DNA of 64,000 nucleotides from Mya arenaria (GCF_026914265.1 NC_069124.1:60294589-60358588), one strand, 5' to 3'. Counted from the first letter of the stretch, positions 22,901-35,837 are shown. Program-made: numbers and translations. Notes: generated from the sequence alone by a model not told the origin.

Positions 22901-25900
22901 AAACACAAGGGGTAGGGGACTGTACCCTCATAGTGGATACAAACACAAGGGGTAGGGGACTGTACCCTCATAGTGGATACAAACACAAGGGGTAGGGGAC
23001 TGTACCCTCATAGTGGATACAAACACAAGGGGTAGGGAACTGTACCCTCATAGTGGATACAAACACAAGGGGTAGGGAACTGTACCCTCATAGTGGATAC
23101 AAACACAAGGGGTAGGGGACTGTACCCTCATAGTGGATACAAACACAAGGGGTAGGGGACTGTACCCTCATAGTGGATACAAACACAAGGGGTAGGGAAC
23201 TGTACCCTCATAGTGGATACAAACACAAGGGGTAGGGGACTGTACCCTCATAGTGGATACAAACACAAGGGGTAGGGGACTGTACCCTCATAGTGGATAC
23301 AAACACAAGGGGTAGGGGACTGTACCCTCATAGTGGATACAAACACAAGGAGTAGGGGACTGTACCCTCATAGTGGATACAAACACAAGGAGTAGGGAAC
23401 TGTACCCTCATAGTGGATACAAACACAAGGAGTAGGGAACAAATACAAGGGGTAGGGGACTGTACCCTCATAGTGGATACAAACACAAGGGGTAGGGGAC
23501 TGTACCCTCATAGTGGATACAAACACAAGGGGTAGGGGACTGTACCCTCATAGTGGATACAAACACGAGTGGTAGGGAACTGTACCTTCATAGTGGATAC
23601 AAACACGAGGGGTAGGGGACTGTACCATCATAGTGGATACAAACACGAGGGGTAGGGGACTGTACCCTCATAGTGGATACAAACACGAGGGGTAGGGGAC
23701 TGTACCCTCATAGTGGATACAAACACGAGGGGTAGGGGACTGTACCCTCATAGTGGATACAAACACGAGGGGTAGGGGACTGTACCCTCATAGTGGATAC
23801 AAACACGAGGGGTAGGGGACTGTACCCTCATAGTGGATACAAACACAAGGAGTAGGGGACTGTACCCTCATAGTGGATACAAACACAATGGGTAGGGAAC
23901 TGTTAACTCATAGTGGATACAAACACAAGGGGTGGGGAACTGTACCCTCATAGTGGATACAAACACAAGGGGTAGGGAACTGTACCCTCATAGTGGATAC
24001 AAACACAAGGGGTAGGGAACTGTACCCTCATAGTGGATACAAACACAAGGGGTAGGGAACTGTACGTACCCTCATAGTCCATACAGACACAAGGGGTAGG
24101 GGACTGTACCCTCATAGTGCATACAAACACAAGGGGTAGGGGACTGTACATTCATAGTGGATACAAACACAAGGGGTAGGGGACTGTACCTTCATAGTGC
24201 ATACAAACACAAGGAGTAGGGAACTGTACCCTCATAGTGGATACAAACACAAGGGGTAAGGGACTGTACCCACAGAGTGCTTACAGACACACGGGGTTAG
24301 GGGACTGTACCCACATAGAGCACACAAACACAAGGGCGGGGGTATGGGAATGTACCCTCATAGTGCATAAAAACATTAGGGGTTAGGGGACTGTACCCTC
24401 ATAGTGCATTCAAACAAAAGGGGTAGGGGATGTACCCTCATAATGCATACAAACACAAGGGGTTAGGGCTCTTTACCCTCATAGTGCATACAAACATAAG
24501 GGGTTAGGGCACTGAACCCTCATAGTTCATACAAACACAAGGGGTTAGGGCACTGTACCCTCATAGTGCATACAAACAAAAGGGGTAGGGGATGTACCCT
24601 CATAGTGCATACAAACAAAAGGGGTAGGGGATGTACCACCATAGTGCATACAAACACAAGGGGTGAGGGCACTATACCCTTATTGTGCATACAAACACAA
24701 GGGGTTAGGGCACTGTACCCTTATAGTGCATACAAACATTAGGGGTTAGGGCACTGTACCCACATAGTGCATACAAACACAAGGGGTTAGGGCACTGTAC
24801 CCTCATAGTGCATACAAACACATGGGGTAGGGCACTGTACCCTCATAGTGGATACAAACACAAGGGGTAGGGCACTGTACTCTCATAGTGCATGCAAACA
24901 CAAGGGGTTAGGGCACTGTACCCTCATAGTGCATACAAACACAAGGGATAGGGCACTGTACCCTCATAATGCATGCAAACACAAGGGGTTAGGGCACTGT
25001 ACCCTTATAGTGCATGCAAACACAAGGGGTTAGGGCACTGTACTCTCATAGTGCATGCAAACACAAGGGGTTAGGGCACTGTACTCTCATAGTGCATGCA
25101 AACACAAGGGATAGGGCACTGTACTCTCATAGTGCATGCAAACACAAGGGGTTAGGGCACTGTACCCTCATAGTGCATACAAACACAAGGGATAGGGCAC
25201 TGTACTCTCATAGTGCATGCAAACACAAGGGGTTAGGGCACTGTACCCTTATAGTGCATACAAACACAAGGGGTTATGGCACTGTACCCTTATTGTGCTT
25301 GCAAAAACACGGGGTAGGGGACTGTACCCTCATTGTGCTTGCAAAAACACGGGGTAGGGGACTGTACCCTCATTGTGCATACAAACACAAGGGGTTGGGG
25401 ACTGTACCCTCATAGTGCATACAAACACAAGGGGGTTAGGGGACTGTACCCTCATAGTGCATACAAACACATGGGGGTTAGGGGACTGTACCCTCATAGT
25501 GCATACAAACACATGTGGTTAGGGGACTGTACCCTCATAGTGCATACAAACACAAGGGGGTTAGGGGACTGTACCCTCATAGTGCATACAAACACATGGG
25601 GGTTAGGGGACTGTACCCTCATAGTGCATACAAACACAAGGGGGTTAGGGGACTGTACCCTCATAGTGCATACAAACACATGGGGTTAGGGGACTGTACC
25701 CTCATAGTGCATACAAACACATGGGGTTAGGGGACTGTACCCTCATAGTGCATACAAACACATGGGGTTAGGGGACTGTACCCTCATAGTGCATACAAAC
25801 ACAAGGGGTAGGGCACTGTACTCTCATAGTGCATACAAACACAAGGGGTTAGGGCACTGTACCCTTATAGTGCATACAAACACAAGGGGTTAGGTCACTG

Positions 25901-28900
25901 TACCCTCATAGTGGATACAAACACAAGGTGTAGGGGACTGTACCCTCATAGTGGATACAAACACAAGGGGTAGGGGACTGTACCCTCATAGTGTATACAA
26001 ACACAAGGGGTAGGGGACTGTACCCTCATAGTGGATACAAACACAAGGGGTAGGGGACTGTACCCTCATAGTGGATACAAACACAAGGGGTAGGGGACTG
26101 TACCCTCATAGTGGATACAAACACAAGGGGGTAGGGCACTGTACCCTTATAGTGCATACAAACACAAGGGGTTAGGGCACTGTACCCTCATAGTGGATAC
26201 AAACACAAGGGGTTAGGGCACTGTACCACCTGAATCCCCTACTGCAATTCCTTCACATCTTTCAAATCATGTTTGTGTCTTCAGTTGCTTGCCTTTCTAG
26301 TTAAAGTATATAAAAATAGTGGACAACGACACATAATGTAAAGTCCCATCCATCAGGCAGACTCGCTGGGTTACGTCTTTCCATATTCCCATCCGTAGCA
26401 ACGTGATGGTCACTGGTTCTATCGATACACTCAAATGTAAAACATTTATCAAAACTCTTATTACTCATCCACCCCAGAGCTTGGAGACTATCGACAACGG
26501 GAAGCCGTTTAATAACGCTGTGGGCGACATCCGGTTCAGCATCAAGGTGTACCGCTACTACGCCGGCTGGGCAGACAAGGTCCAGGGACGAACCATCCCT
26601 GTCGGTACGATTTAACTAATTGCTGGTCTGCATGGGGAGTTTGGGGTGTTTTAATATGTTTAATATGTAAATAACACCATCAATGAATAACATTAATAGA
26701 TCAGGCTTCTTTCAAGACAAATGTGCGGGAATTGTCTTCTACCTTTGAAAGAAATAATTTAGGATTAGTGGTACTGATCACATAATTTATATGGATTACG
26801 AATAAATATTTATTATGTTCACTACCAAGCATGCGTTGTTTGCACATTTCGCACATCGCCGCGATTTTTCCTTACCGCGGACGTTATCTTTTTAATCTAA
26901 TTTTCACTTTACACTGCGATTGAAGAATAACGCCCACTACGTTTATTTCTATAATTCTCCCCGCGTTCCCCGCGTCGAGTCACCACCATACGCGGCGTTG
27001 CGAAGTGTGTATTAACGGTAATTAAGGTAAATGTCAATTTTCTAGAGGCCTTTTCTTTGGTCCTGTCATATAAATATATTTCTACTCAGTTTTATTAAAC
27101 TCATGCAGACTCGACCTGTAATCTACAATTATTGGTTCGTACTCAAAACGTAGTTTGAACCCAGAAAATTATGCGTTGCAACTGTGAATGTATTCAGACG
27201 CTATTGTCAACTTATTCGCAAAAATCAAAATTTCGAATACCTTCGTTTTACTTGTGTGATTGTGAATAAAAAAATCTATTAAATAAAACTGCACGCGTTT
27301 TCAATCGTTTTACTATGCTTTGTGTTCTGGTTGTTTTTTTAGCATCTATATAAGAGCGATGTCTTTACATTGAATTTTATATATTATGTTCAGGTATGAA
27401 TAGTATCCCCCGTTTCTCGAGTCTTTTATTCACAATTTATAATAAGTTGATAAAATCTGAACATTTAAACGGATGGTTCGAATTACGCTATAAATTATGG
27501 TCTCTCTAAATGCCTCAACAACTTATATACTTAGATACCTGTGACACCAAGTCATACTCGACAATCTGCCTACTAATACCAATACCATTTCTTTCTTTAA
27601 AAAAAAAACCCTGACCCTTTCAAAGCACTTAATCCTTCATTTCGCAGTTGTATTCTTTCAAGTTTGTGTATATGTGACACTTAAACCATTATTGTAATAT
27701 TCGTAAAGAAGTAAATGAATGGAACACATAACAAATCACATTTAATTTAAATGTGATTTGTTATGTGTTACATTCATTTTGATTTCATTACTGTTTAAAT
27801 GATTTAAACAAGCGCAATGATAACTTGATGAAAATCTTCTATTTGTACAAACGGTACCTGTTAAAATACGTGCATATCGCGGTAAGCCGTATCGCGGAGA
27901 TATACTGCATGCATGTTTTCGGAAGTCGTACGCGGTAGCAGCAGGTGAACGCGGTGATGACGCGCACCGCCGCGTTGGCTACCGCGGAATATATCGCGGA
28001 ATATATATTTTGCAAAAACGCTGCAAAATACGCGTGGTTGGTAGTGTATAGACAATACAAACATAAAACTTTCACTGCTTGTTATCACGTGCTACATCTG
28101 TTATCTCGCTGCTTCCAGACGGTTCATTCTTCTGCTACACCCGCCATGAACCAGTTGGCGTATGTGGCCAGATCGTTCCGGTAAATACATTGAACGTTGA
28201 TATTAAAAAGTATTAGAAATAACAAAGTGATGGCCATACGCACAAGACTCGTTCTGATTTACTTTAACAATTGCAAACATTTCCGCCTAACTTGTTTTCA
28301 ACTAAACCATTTATTTATAAAGTTATTACCTGCTATCTTTGTGTTCCAGTGGAACTATCCATTCGCGATGTTGACGTGGAAGATTGCACCTGCCGTTGCC
28401 ATGGGTAACGTGTGCGTCATCAAACCCGCGGAACAGACACCGCTGACGGCCTTGTACACGTGCGCGCTCCTCAAGGAGGTACGACTTAAACTCGACACTC
28501 AGGCTGTCCAGTTAGCGCAGTAATTAGAGCCCTCGTTTCTTACCTAGGAAACACGGGTTCGATTCCCGCCCTTGGTGCATGTTAGTTTCGTTTGTGTTCC
28601 ACGAACCGAGACAAGAGAGTTTCCTCCGGATACTCCGCTTTCTACCACAACACAAGACCACACTCTCGAGTAACATCGTGCCAACAAGAGTGATAAATAT
28701 AATGTTGTTATTTCTGGTTTTGCAATCGTTGTAAAAATAAATACGCTTTAACTATAACTCGACATTTGCGTTAGGTGTAATTTACATTTGTCAAACACGT
28801 TATTTACTGGCCGGTTGGTTACCATATGGTTATATATATTTATCAGGCTGGTTTCCCGCCTGGTGTGGTGAACATGGTCCCTGGCTATGGTCCCACGGCC

Positions 28901-31798
28901 GGCGCCGCCATCAGCGAACACAAGGACGTGAACAAGGTCGCCTTCACCGGCTCCACAGAGGTACGCCATAGTGATCCAACTGCCGCTTTGTACAGCTGAC
29001 AACTTCCCAATTCTTAGTCATTTAAACGTAATAATCAAATGCTGTGTATTTAGTAATCAGTAGTCAAGTCAAATGGAGCCTTTAATTCCATTGGTATTAA
29101 AAACCCACCTGCACAAAATGCATAACATACAATATAAATACATATGTATTACTTAGTAGTACTTAATAGTAACTTATCTTTGTAAAGGAGTTATAGGCGT
29201 TGCATATGTATAGCGGTATGTGACGGACACACCGTAAGGTGCTCAAGTGAACGTCACGATAAGATGAAAGTGCGATTGCGTTATATCCGTATTTATGTCA
29301 AGACCTGTATATATACGTTCTACCAGATCAGCCAACATAACTGAAACGTAATGCCCAGTACATTTGTGTGTATAGGTGGGTCAGATCATCATGCAGGCTT
29401 CCGGTATGAGCAACCTGAAGCGGACCACACTCGAACTGGGCGGCAAATCACCGAACGTCATCTTCCCGGATGCTGACAGTTGGTTTTCCTTTGATATTAT
29501 CACATTTCCAGCTCAATTTTGACAATTTTTGAGCTATTTCCATGTTAAACGTTTACGCATTTTGTATAGTACCCATGGAACTCAGTCAAACGCCTTATGC
29601 TACTAGTTCGCGATATTAGTTATAAGTACGTCAATGTTTGTAAACATTAATTACCCATCATCCCACAGTGGACCTTGCTGTTGAGAACGCTAACGAGGCG
29701 GCGATGACGAACATGGGCCAGTGCTGTGTTGCTGGGTCGCGAACGTTCGTGCACGAGGACATTTACGATGAGTTCGTGCGCAGGTGCGTGGAGCGCGCAA
29801 AGAAGCGGACCGTGGGCGACCCCTGGAGCAACGTGGAGAACGGACCTCAGGTAGGATAGAACACATCCGGTATCATATCAAACGATGTTTTCTACAATGT
29901 AAAGCGAGCAATTGATCGTGGTGTAACACACACCGGGGGGCGAACTGAGGAGCGTAACCTTTTGACTGGCGCGCACCTCCATTAGAACCAAAGTTTATTT
30001 GATGTAAATGTTGACGGGGGGGGGGGGGGGGGGGGTAGGGGTTCTACCCCGTGAACTTTTTATCAAATTCTAGTCCGAAATGGTGCATTTTTTTGGGGGG
30101 AGGGGAGGGGGCGCCAGTGTTCCGTCAATAACCCCGGATGCGTTAAGTGTGTGTATTTATTATGAGTCCGCGCTGCTTTGGTCAAGTATATGAAGTCTTT
30201 CAGGATTAATTTATTCATTTTTTTGGAAATCATGTATAACTGGCATCTATACAATTGTAAACAAACATGGTTATCTCATTGACCAGATTGATGAGGAACA
30301 GATGAATAAAATCCTATCCCTTGTCGATTCTGGGAAGGAGCAGGGCGCTAAGCTCCAGTGTGGCGGTTCCCGGTTAGGCGACAAGGGGTTCTATATACAA
30401 CCTACAGTCTTTTCCGATGTCACCGACGATATGAGGATCGCACAGGAAGAGGTACTGCTTGTAGTTGATCATGCCATCTAAATAATAATTGCCAACGATC
30501 GGGGTTTTCTCTGGAAGGACTATTAGTTGTGTTTCATAAAGATTTGTGAACAGTGACATTTGATAATATGTTCATTTGCTTTCCCAGATTTTTGGCCCTG
30601 TCCAGAGCATCTTCAAGTTCAAGACGATGGGGGAGGTGTTACGGCGCGCAAACGACACGAGCTACGGGCTGGCGGCCGCCTGCTTCACCAACGACATCAA
30701 CACGGCCATGACCTTCACACAGGGGATCAAGGCCGGATCTGTATGGTCAGTATGGCCTGACATGAAATGGCCTTATGACAATTCTAGTTCTTTAAAGTTT
30801 TGCCTGGAAAGGCATAATCTCCCGAAATATGGTTATGAAAAGAACACCGCTACATGACATCACAGGGCAACATGTGTGGCTGGCTTATTGTTCGTAAATA
30901 TTCGTCTTTATCCGATTATAGTTTTTAATTTCAACGAACATCTGATTAAGTTTCGAACTAAATCGTGCATAAACTCTATATACAATGTAGTAAGTTTGAA
31001 TGAAAGTTGTTGGTATTCATACACTTCGAGTGATAGTTAATTTGCCCTGTCTTAATCACTTAACCGTTTCGTATTAAGACAATCCGTCACTGTCAGAGTA
31101 TTGTTTTACATGTTCAGGGTCAACTGTTACGAGGTTGTGAATGCACAGTCACCCTTCGGCGGGTTCAAGATGTCCGGCATCGGAAGAGAGCTGTACGTAT
31201 CGCAATAGAACTGCGTTTAAACATTTAAGCACACTTAACTTATAAATACCATGTACATGTATTCATACGTAACAGCAATTAAAGCACGTTTAAAATACTA
31301 TACTTACATTTAACGGAGTGAAATGAACATCTAAAATGAGCACAAATATAATACTAAGAGAACGCATGATAGGCCCAATATTACAAATGTATCGATATCT
31401 TCAGGGGCGAATACGGACTCCAGCAGTACACAGAAGTGAAAAATGTAAGAGATTTTCTATTGTACAGTCTGAACTCGCTATGTTGACATCGGATATCTCG
31501 AGTTGTGTCGAACTTATTCCCCGGTCCCGTATTTATTTCTTATTCTATATAAAAAATCTGCTCTTGTCGAGTTTTCTATCTGAATGTTTCGCTATATCGA
31601 ACCCCTATTTTAGTCGATGTGGTCGATTTTCACTCATTTTCTTTATGTCGAACTGTAGATCGAGTTGTAACTTTTCGTGGAATTTTATACAGACTTAGAG
31701 TTGTATAATTCTCATAAAAATAATCTTACTTAAAACTAAAGCATTGCATTGCTTTTCTATTTCAGGTTGTGATCAAAATCCCTCAGAAGAATTCGTAA
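19983..31798 (+). CDS. ALDH1A: Cytosolic class 1 aldehyde dehydrogenase (ALDH1A-like)
   Basis: NAD-dependent oxidation of aldehydes to acids; retinal is a possible substrate by family. Coding exons: 19983-20033, 20422-20526, 21743-21883, 26478-26604, 28119-28180, 28350-28478, 28847-28960, 29376-29478, 29669-29850, 30287-30451, 30588-30745, 31118-31192, 31405-31444, 31766-31798. They join to 494 residues, close to the family's roughly 500, with every phase consistent. Visible residues: WNYP with oxyanion Asn164, KPAEQTP (Lys187), FTGSTEVG for NAD, LELGGKS with general base Glu263, and GQCCVAGSR with nucleophile Cys297. The N-terminus is short, so it is probably cytosolic, not mitochondrial. 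The GDK/ADVDKAV junction matches an intron position of vertebrate ALDH1A genes. Introns 3 and 4 are swollen by repeats. ALDH1 versus ALDH1A cannot be settled by eye. Confidence 0.97.
20830..21025 (+). mobile_element. GC-rich interspersed element, second copy
   Basis: Shares ACCAGTCAATTGTAACCA, AGCCAAGCCCGGGTAAGAT and TTTAGGTAAGGCCCATT with the element at 11960-12300. It has complementary ends: GGGGAATAGCGGGG at the left and CCCCGCTATTTTGGGGAA at the right. It sits in ALDH intron 2. Confidence 0.65.
21323..21670 (+). mobile_element. TTAA-flanked MITE, copy 2 of 3
   Basis: Same family as 4170-4544 and 37221-37563. It starts TTAAAGTGATACTC, ends GAGAGCGCATCTTTAA, and is bounded by TTAA. It lies in ALDH intron 2, about 70 bp before exon 3. 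Confidence 0.75.
22384..26225 (+). repeat. 3.8-kb minisatellite of 40-41 bp units in ALDH intron 3
   Basis: Roughly 95 tandem copies of a unit with TGTACCCTCATAGTGGATAC followed by AAACACAAGGGGTAGGGGAC. There are regional variants. 22500-24060 is a homogeneous 40-bp block with GTGGATAC. 24070-25310 is mainly 41-bp units with GTGCATAC and GGGGTTAGGGCAC. 25310-25800 has GGGGTTAGGGGAC units. 25910-26110 returns to the first type. Long open frames on both strands only reflect the repeat and are not genes. G-runs on one strand could form quadruplexes. Confidence 0.98.
26820..28048. mobile_element. About 1.2-kb element with CGCGG-rich inverted ends
   Basis: The left end (CACTACCAAGCATGCG, then TTACCGCGG) and the right end read in reverse (CACTACCAACCACGCG, then TTCCGCGG) are similar over about 60-70 bp. 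The interior is AT-rich and shows no coding. It fills most of ALDH intron 4 and contains the palindrome at 27713-27779. Likely a non-autonomous DNA transposon; target duplications were not resolved. Confidence 0.55.
27713..27779. repeat. Compact palindrome, 33-bp arms
   Basis: The arms 27713-27745 and 27747-27779 are reverse complements with one mismatch and a single-base centre. The arm contains CACATAACAAATCACATTTA. With essentially no loop it does not look like a standard pre-miRNA. ALDH intron 4. Confidence 0.93.
28503..28745 (+). mobile_element. tRNA-derived SINE
   Basis: A tRNA-like head carries an A-box-like TTAGCGCAGTAATTAGAGCC (28512-28531) and a near-consensus B box GGGTTCGATTCCC (28556-28568). 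An unrelated tail of about 170 bp follows, ending in AT-rich sequence. The head does not fold into a clean complete tRNA, so I call it a SINE. ALDH intron 6. Confidence 0.75.
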
Positions 31799-32330
31799 AG
31801 TTGGCGGAATTATCCTACAGTTTGTGCCATACAATGTTCCCGCGAATGTGCTTATATTTAAGCTGTAACAGCTTGATGTGCCGTTAATCTAGACGTGTTA
31901 ATGTTATTTGTAAATACCTTAAACAGCCGAGAGTAAGCCTTTAAAATATATGTCAATCCCATGGTTCAAGGGCCGAGAACGTATTAACTCTTAATTGATA
32001 AATGTAAGGTTATCTGTTTTTTGTGTTGTCTTTAAAAACGCATTTTTTCAGGCTTTTCAGGGCTTTGCATCAGTATTACCCTTTACAACGTTGATTCAAG
32101 TTGAATGATATTGAATTAAAGAACTTTTTATCTTCTGTGTGTCTGGTACTTTTCAGTTTCCTCAGCATACAAAACGCGGACTCTGATTTTTAATAAATAT
32201 GTTTGAGTCTTGCACAATAAAACCAAGTAAATAACACTTGGCTAGATGCTGATTGAAGAAATACATCATTACGCCTACACATACTATACTGTTCAAGTTA
32301 GTATCCATCAACTTCAACTAATTGTAGCAA
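31799..32330 (+). other. ALDH 3' UTR
   Basis: AT-rich non-coding DNA after the ALDH stop, with two AATAAA signals at 32192-32197 and 32216-32221 suggesting a 3' UTR of about 400-450 bases. Confidence 0.55.
32192..32221 (+). promoter_or_regulatory. Putative ALDH polyadenylation signals
   Basis: Two AATAAA hexamers 24 bases apart, about 400 bases after the stop codon. They are followed about 110 bases later by an opposite-strand signal that probably ends the convergent IPO11 transcript. Confidence 0.45.
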
Positions 32331-32332
32331 CT

Positions 32333-33470
32333 TTTATTTTAATAAATACAACACATGTCCATAAAATACATTTTTATAAAACAGCCATTTCAATGATGCA
32401 TTTGCTGACTTAAGTATTGCCTATTACATAATAAACTAATAATAAATTCATTAACAAAAAGTCAACAGAGAGTAGCAGTAAAAACAGCCGTGGGACATAA
32501 ACTCCTCCGGAAGACATTGTGCAAAAACGTTATAATTGTGTCCAAGGGTATAGAAATGGTTTTTAAAACAACAGCAATAATTGTTGGTAAAACATTTAAC
32601 ATCAAAATGTTATGCTCAAAAGGAAGTTGTAAAACACGATGATAACTGCAGCACCCATGTTGCACCAAAGCTTCTGAACATGGACTATTTTGCTATTTTT
32701 ACAATCTAAATTCTTGTGATATTTTCTTCAAGCCACAGACTATACACAATGGTAAACGAGATTCCATACCCAGATATCTAGCATGACAATACACAGTTAC
32801 AGCAATGGATCATATTTATACATAGACAAAATGGCGGATGTACAAGACATCAGTTATTTATTAACAACAGATGTTTGTCAAACATAATGCCTCCCCACCC
32901 ACTGAGCCGCAGAGCGCCATGTCGTCAAGATTATTTGGACAATTGAATGAAACTTCAGAACAAGAACTTAAAGCCTGTAATGAAGGCAAATAGGCAGCCG
33001 GGACTTTTACAGATACAGTTATATATGAAAAAAGAGTACAGCAAGGGGATGCAAACACTTGTCTTTGTTTGTCAAGTCTTAGAGGGTTAGAACTCAATTA
33101 CTTAAGTCAGAGAAAAGTCAGAGGTATAGGTGACGCGATCATGTGCATAACGTCTCGGGCAACATGCCTCCAGAGTTTCATTTGAATGTTTTGAACAGGT
33201 TCTGAGGTCAAGGTTGGGTTACTGACAATGACACGAAGGCTATCACAATACCTGCACTGTAAGTAAGGAATACTGTGAACCCATCCATCAAGCGAAGCTG
33301 GCAACAAACAGAAGTGACAAAGTCGAATAACAATTCAACAAGAAACAGTTGCATGTAACCATGACAAAATGCAAGTTTTTCACGATAGTACCACAACATG
33401 TGTTTGATTAATATATATAAACTTTTTGCATATGTTTTGAAAAATCACAATTAATGAATTATATCAGGAT
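32333..33470 (-). other. Probable distal 3' UTR of IPO11
   Basis: Non-repetitive, non-coding on inspection. A minus-strand AATAAA at 32333-32338 would end a long (about 3.5 kb) IPO11 3' UTR that runs through the repeat array at 33495-34928. A nearer end cannot be excluded; I could not pick a better signal closer to the stop. Confidence 0.3.
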
Positions 33471-33494
33471 GTAAACAAGAAACGCCGCAATGCG

Positions 33495-34928
33495 ACGAAA
33501 CCAGGTTTTTAATGATTGACAAAAGAACTTCAGCCTGTGTCTGTTTTTCTATTTTTAGTAACAGTGAACTTTAACCTAGGGACCCCAAATGCAATCCATT
33601 GAAAGGTATCCATAAACTCTTCCTTTATACCAAGTTGTGTCAGGATATGTCAACCCTAACTTAAGTTATTCAGTTTCAACCATTTTTCTATTTTTAGTAA
33701 CAGTGACCTTGACCTTGAATCTAGGGACCCCAAACGCAATCCCATGAAAGGTATTCATAAACTCTTCCTTTATACCTGGTTTGGTCAAGATATGTAGACC
33801 CTGACTAAAACTATTCAATTTCAACTGTTTTTCTATTTTTAGTAACAGTGATCATGACCTTGAATCTAGGGACTCCAAAACGCAATCTCATGAAAGTATC
33901 CATAAATTCTTCCTATGGACCAAGTTTGGTCGAGAAATGTCAACCCTAACTAAAGATATTCAGTTTGAACCATTTTTCTATTTTTAGTAACAGTCACCTT
34001 GACCCTAGGGACCCCAAATGCAATCCCATGAAAGGTATCCATAAACTCTTCCTAAAGACAAAGTTTGGTCAAGATATGTCAACCCTAACTAAAGTTATTC
34101 AGTTTCAACCGTTTTTCTATTTTTAGTAACAGTGACCTTGACCTTGACCCTAGTGACCCCAAACGCAATCCAATGAAAGGTATCTACAAACTGTTCCTGT
34201 ACACCCAGTTTAGTCAAGATATGTCATCCCGCCCTAAAGTTATTTAGTTTCACCCGTTTTTCTATTTTAAGTAACAGTGACCTTGACCTTGAACCTAGGG
34301 ACCCCAATCGCAATCCCATGAAAGGTACCCATAAACTCTTTCTATAGACCAAGCTTGGTCAAGATATGTCAACCCTAACTTAAGATATTCAGTTTCAACC
34401 GTTTTTTTATTTTTAGTAACAGTCACCTTGACCTTGAACCTAGGGACCCCAAATGCAATCCCATGAAAGATCTCCATAAACTCTTCCTATAGACCAAGCT
34501 TAGTCAAAATATGTCATCCCTAACTAAAGTTTTTCAGTTTCAACCGTTTTTCTATTTTTAGTAACAGTGACCCTGACTTTGAACCTAGGGACCCCAAACT
34601 CATTCCCATGAAAGGTATCTATAAACTCTTCCTGTACACCCAGTTTAGTCAAGATATGTCATCCCTAACTAAAGTTATTTAGTTTCAACCGTTTTTCTAT
34701 TTTTAGTAACAGTGACCTTGACCTTGACCCTAGGGACCCCAAACGCAATCCCATGAAAGGTACCCATAACTCTTTCTATAGACCAAGTTTGGTCAAGATA
34801 TGTCAACCCTTACTAAAGTTATTCAGTTTCATAGGCGAGTTTGACGCCGTCCGGCTGGCCGCCCACCCGCCCGAACAACGACGTTCGCCATTCTAATAAC
34901 CAGGTTTCACTATGTGAAAACCTGGTTA
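33495..34928 (+). repeat. Nine-copy array of about 145-bp repeats with GACCTTGACC, bounded by AACCAGG ends
   Basis: The string CTATTTTTAGTAACAGTGAC recurs about every 145 bp, near 33550, 33690, 33835, 33975, 34118, 34264, 34412, 34558 and 34703. Each unit also carries GACCTTGACCTTGA-like sequence, CTAGGGACCCCAAA and GGTCAAGATATGTC. The array is preceded by GAAACCAGGTTTTT at 33498 and followed by AACCAGGTTTCACTA and AAAACCTGGTT at 34900-34925. It therefore looks like a single element with inverted ends and internal tandem units. Non-coding. Confidence 0.9.
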
Positions 34929-34929
34929 A

Positions 34930-35837
34930 TAAAGACTGCCAGGAATGCGATTTATTATCAGGCCTATTTACGCAAAAGCACGATTGATTAATGTCAAGTA
35001 CAATACTGCACACCTATAGTATTAGAATATTTACTCATGTATACACAATATGTACCAATGAACACAAGTGAGGACTTACATTCAAATTTAAAATCCACTC
35101 AGGTAAGGTCAGCATCTACTTTTCCTAATTAACATGACATGAATGGGAGTTTTGTTCCACTTGTTCATTTGTCCTATGTTTGTAAAGGGTGGTCACTGTA
35201 ATCCATTGGATAATACAACCACTTGCTATCTATTGATGAACTTGTTATCCACTTATTGGTCAAATGAATATTGGTGTGACCTTCATGGTCAAATAAAGTT
35301 GGAGTGACATCCAGGGTCAAATCAATGTTCGAGTGACATCCAGGGTCAAATACATGTTGGAGTGACATCCAGGGTCAAATACATGTTGGAGTGACATCCA
35401 GGGGCAAATACGTGTTGGAGTGACATCCAGGGGCAAATGAATGTTGGAGTGACATTGCACTGACCTTACCAATTAATGTACAAATTGAAAACATGAACAG
35501 ATCACAGCCTTGCTTGATAAAACTTAAAGCCTAGCACAGTGTAGAAACAAAGACAGATCTGTCTTGTGAACAAATGAACACAAACAATCCTATGATCCAA
35601 TCTTTCATTATACCATTCTTGGTATTAAAACCAAACTTCCTTTGGAAAACATGAAATATGTAGTATGTGCAAGTTAAAATTTCATGCAGTCACTATGGCA
35701 CAACAGCACATCATCAGCTAGGAATAGTTATTGACTGACTGATGAACCTTGATTCTCAACTGAGAATATAACTGTACATTAAAATGTGTTTAATTGATCA
35801 CTATGTCTTTTGTCAATATTCGTTCCTAAGTGATTCA
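34930..35837. other. IPO11 3' flank with a 29-bp tandem repeat
   Basis: 35270-35460 holds six to seven units of about 29 bp containing GGAGTGACATCCAGGGTCAA. The rest is AT-rich and probably transcribed as IPO11 3' UTR. No other gene seen. Confidence 0.7.

Noticed and set aside
22392..25730. Several open frames of 60-133 residues on both strands, with a repeated peptide
   Set aside because: They follow from the 40-bp minisatellite, which has few stops in some frames. There are no start, splice or domain signals, and the array lies inside an ALDH intron.
22384..26225. CRISPR array
   Set aside because: The whole unit is repeated, with no unique spacers, and the locus is a eukaryotic intron. 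It is a minisatellite.
27713..27779. Pre-miRNA hairpin
   Set aside because: The stem has virtually no loop, so it lacks the usual precursor shape.
28503..28580. Functional tRNA gene
   Set aside because: A and B boxes are present, but arms do not pair into a full cloverleaf and a non-tRNA tail follows. A SINE explains it better.
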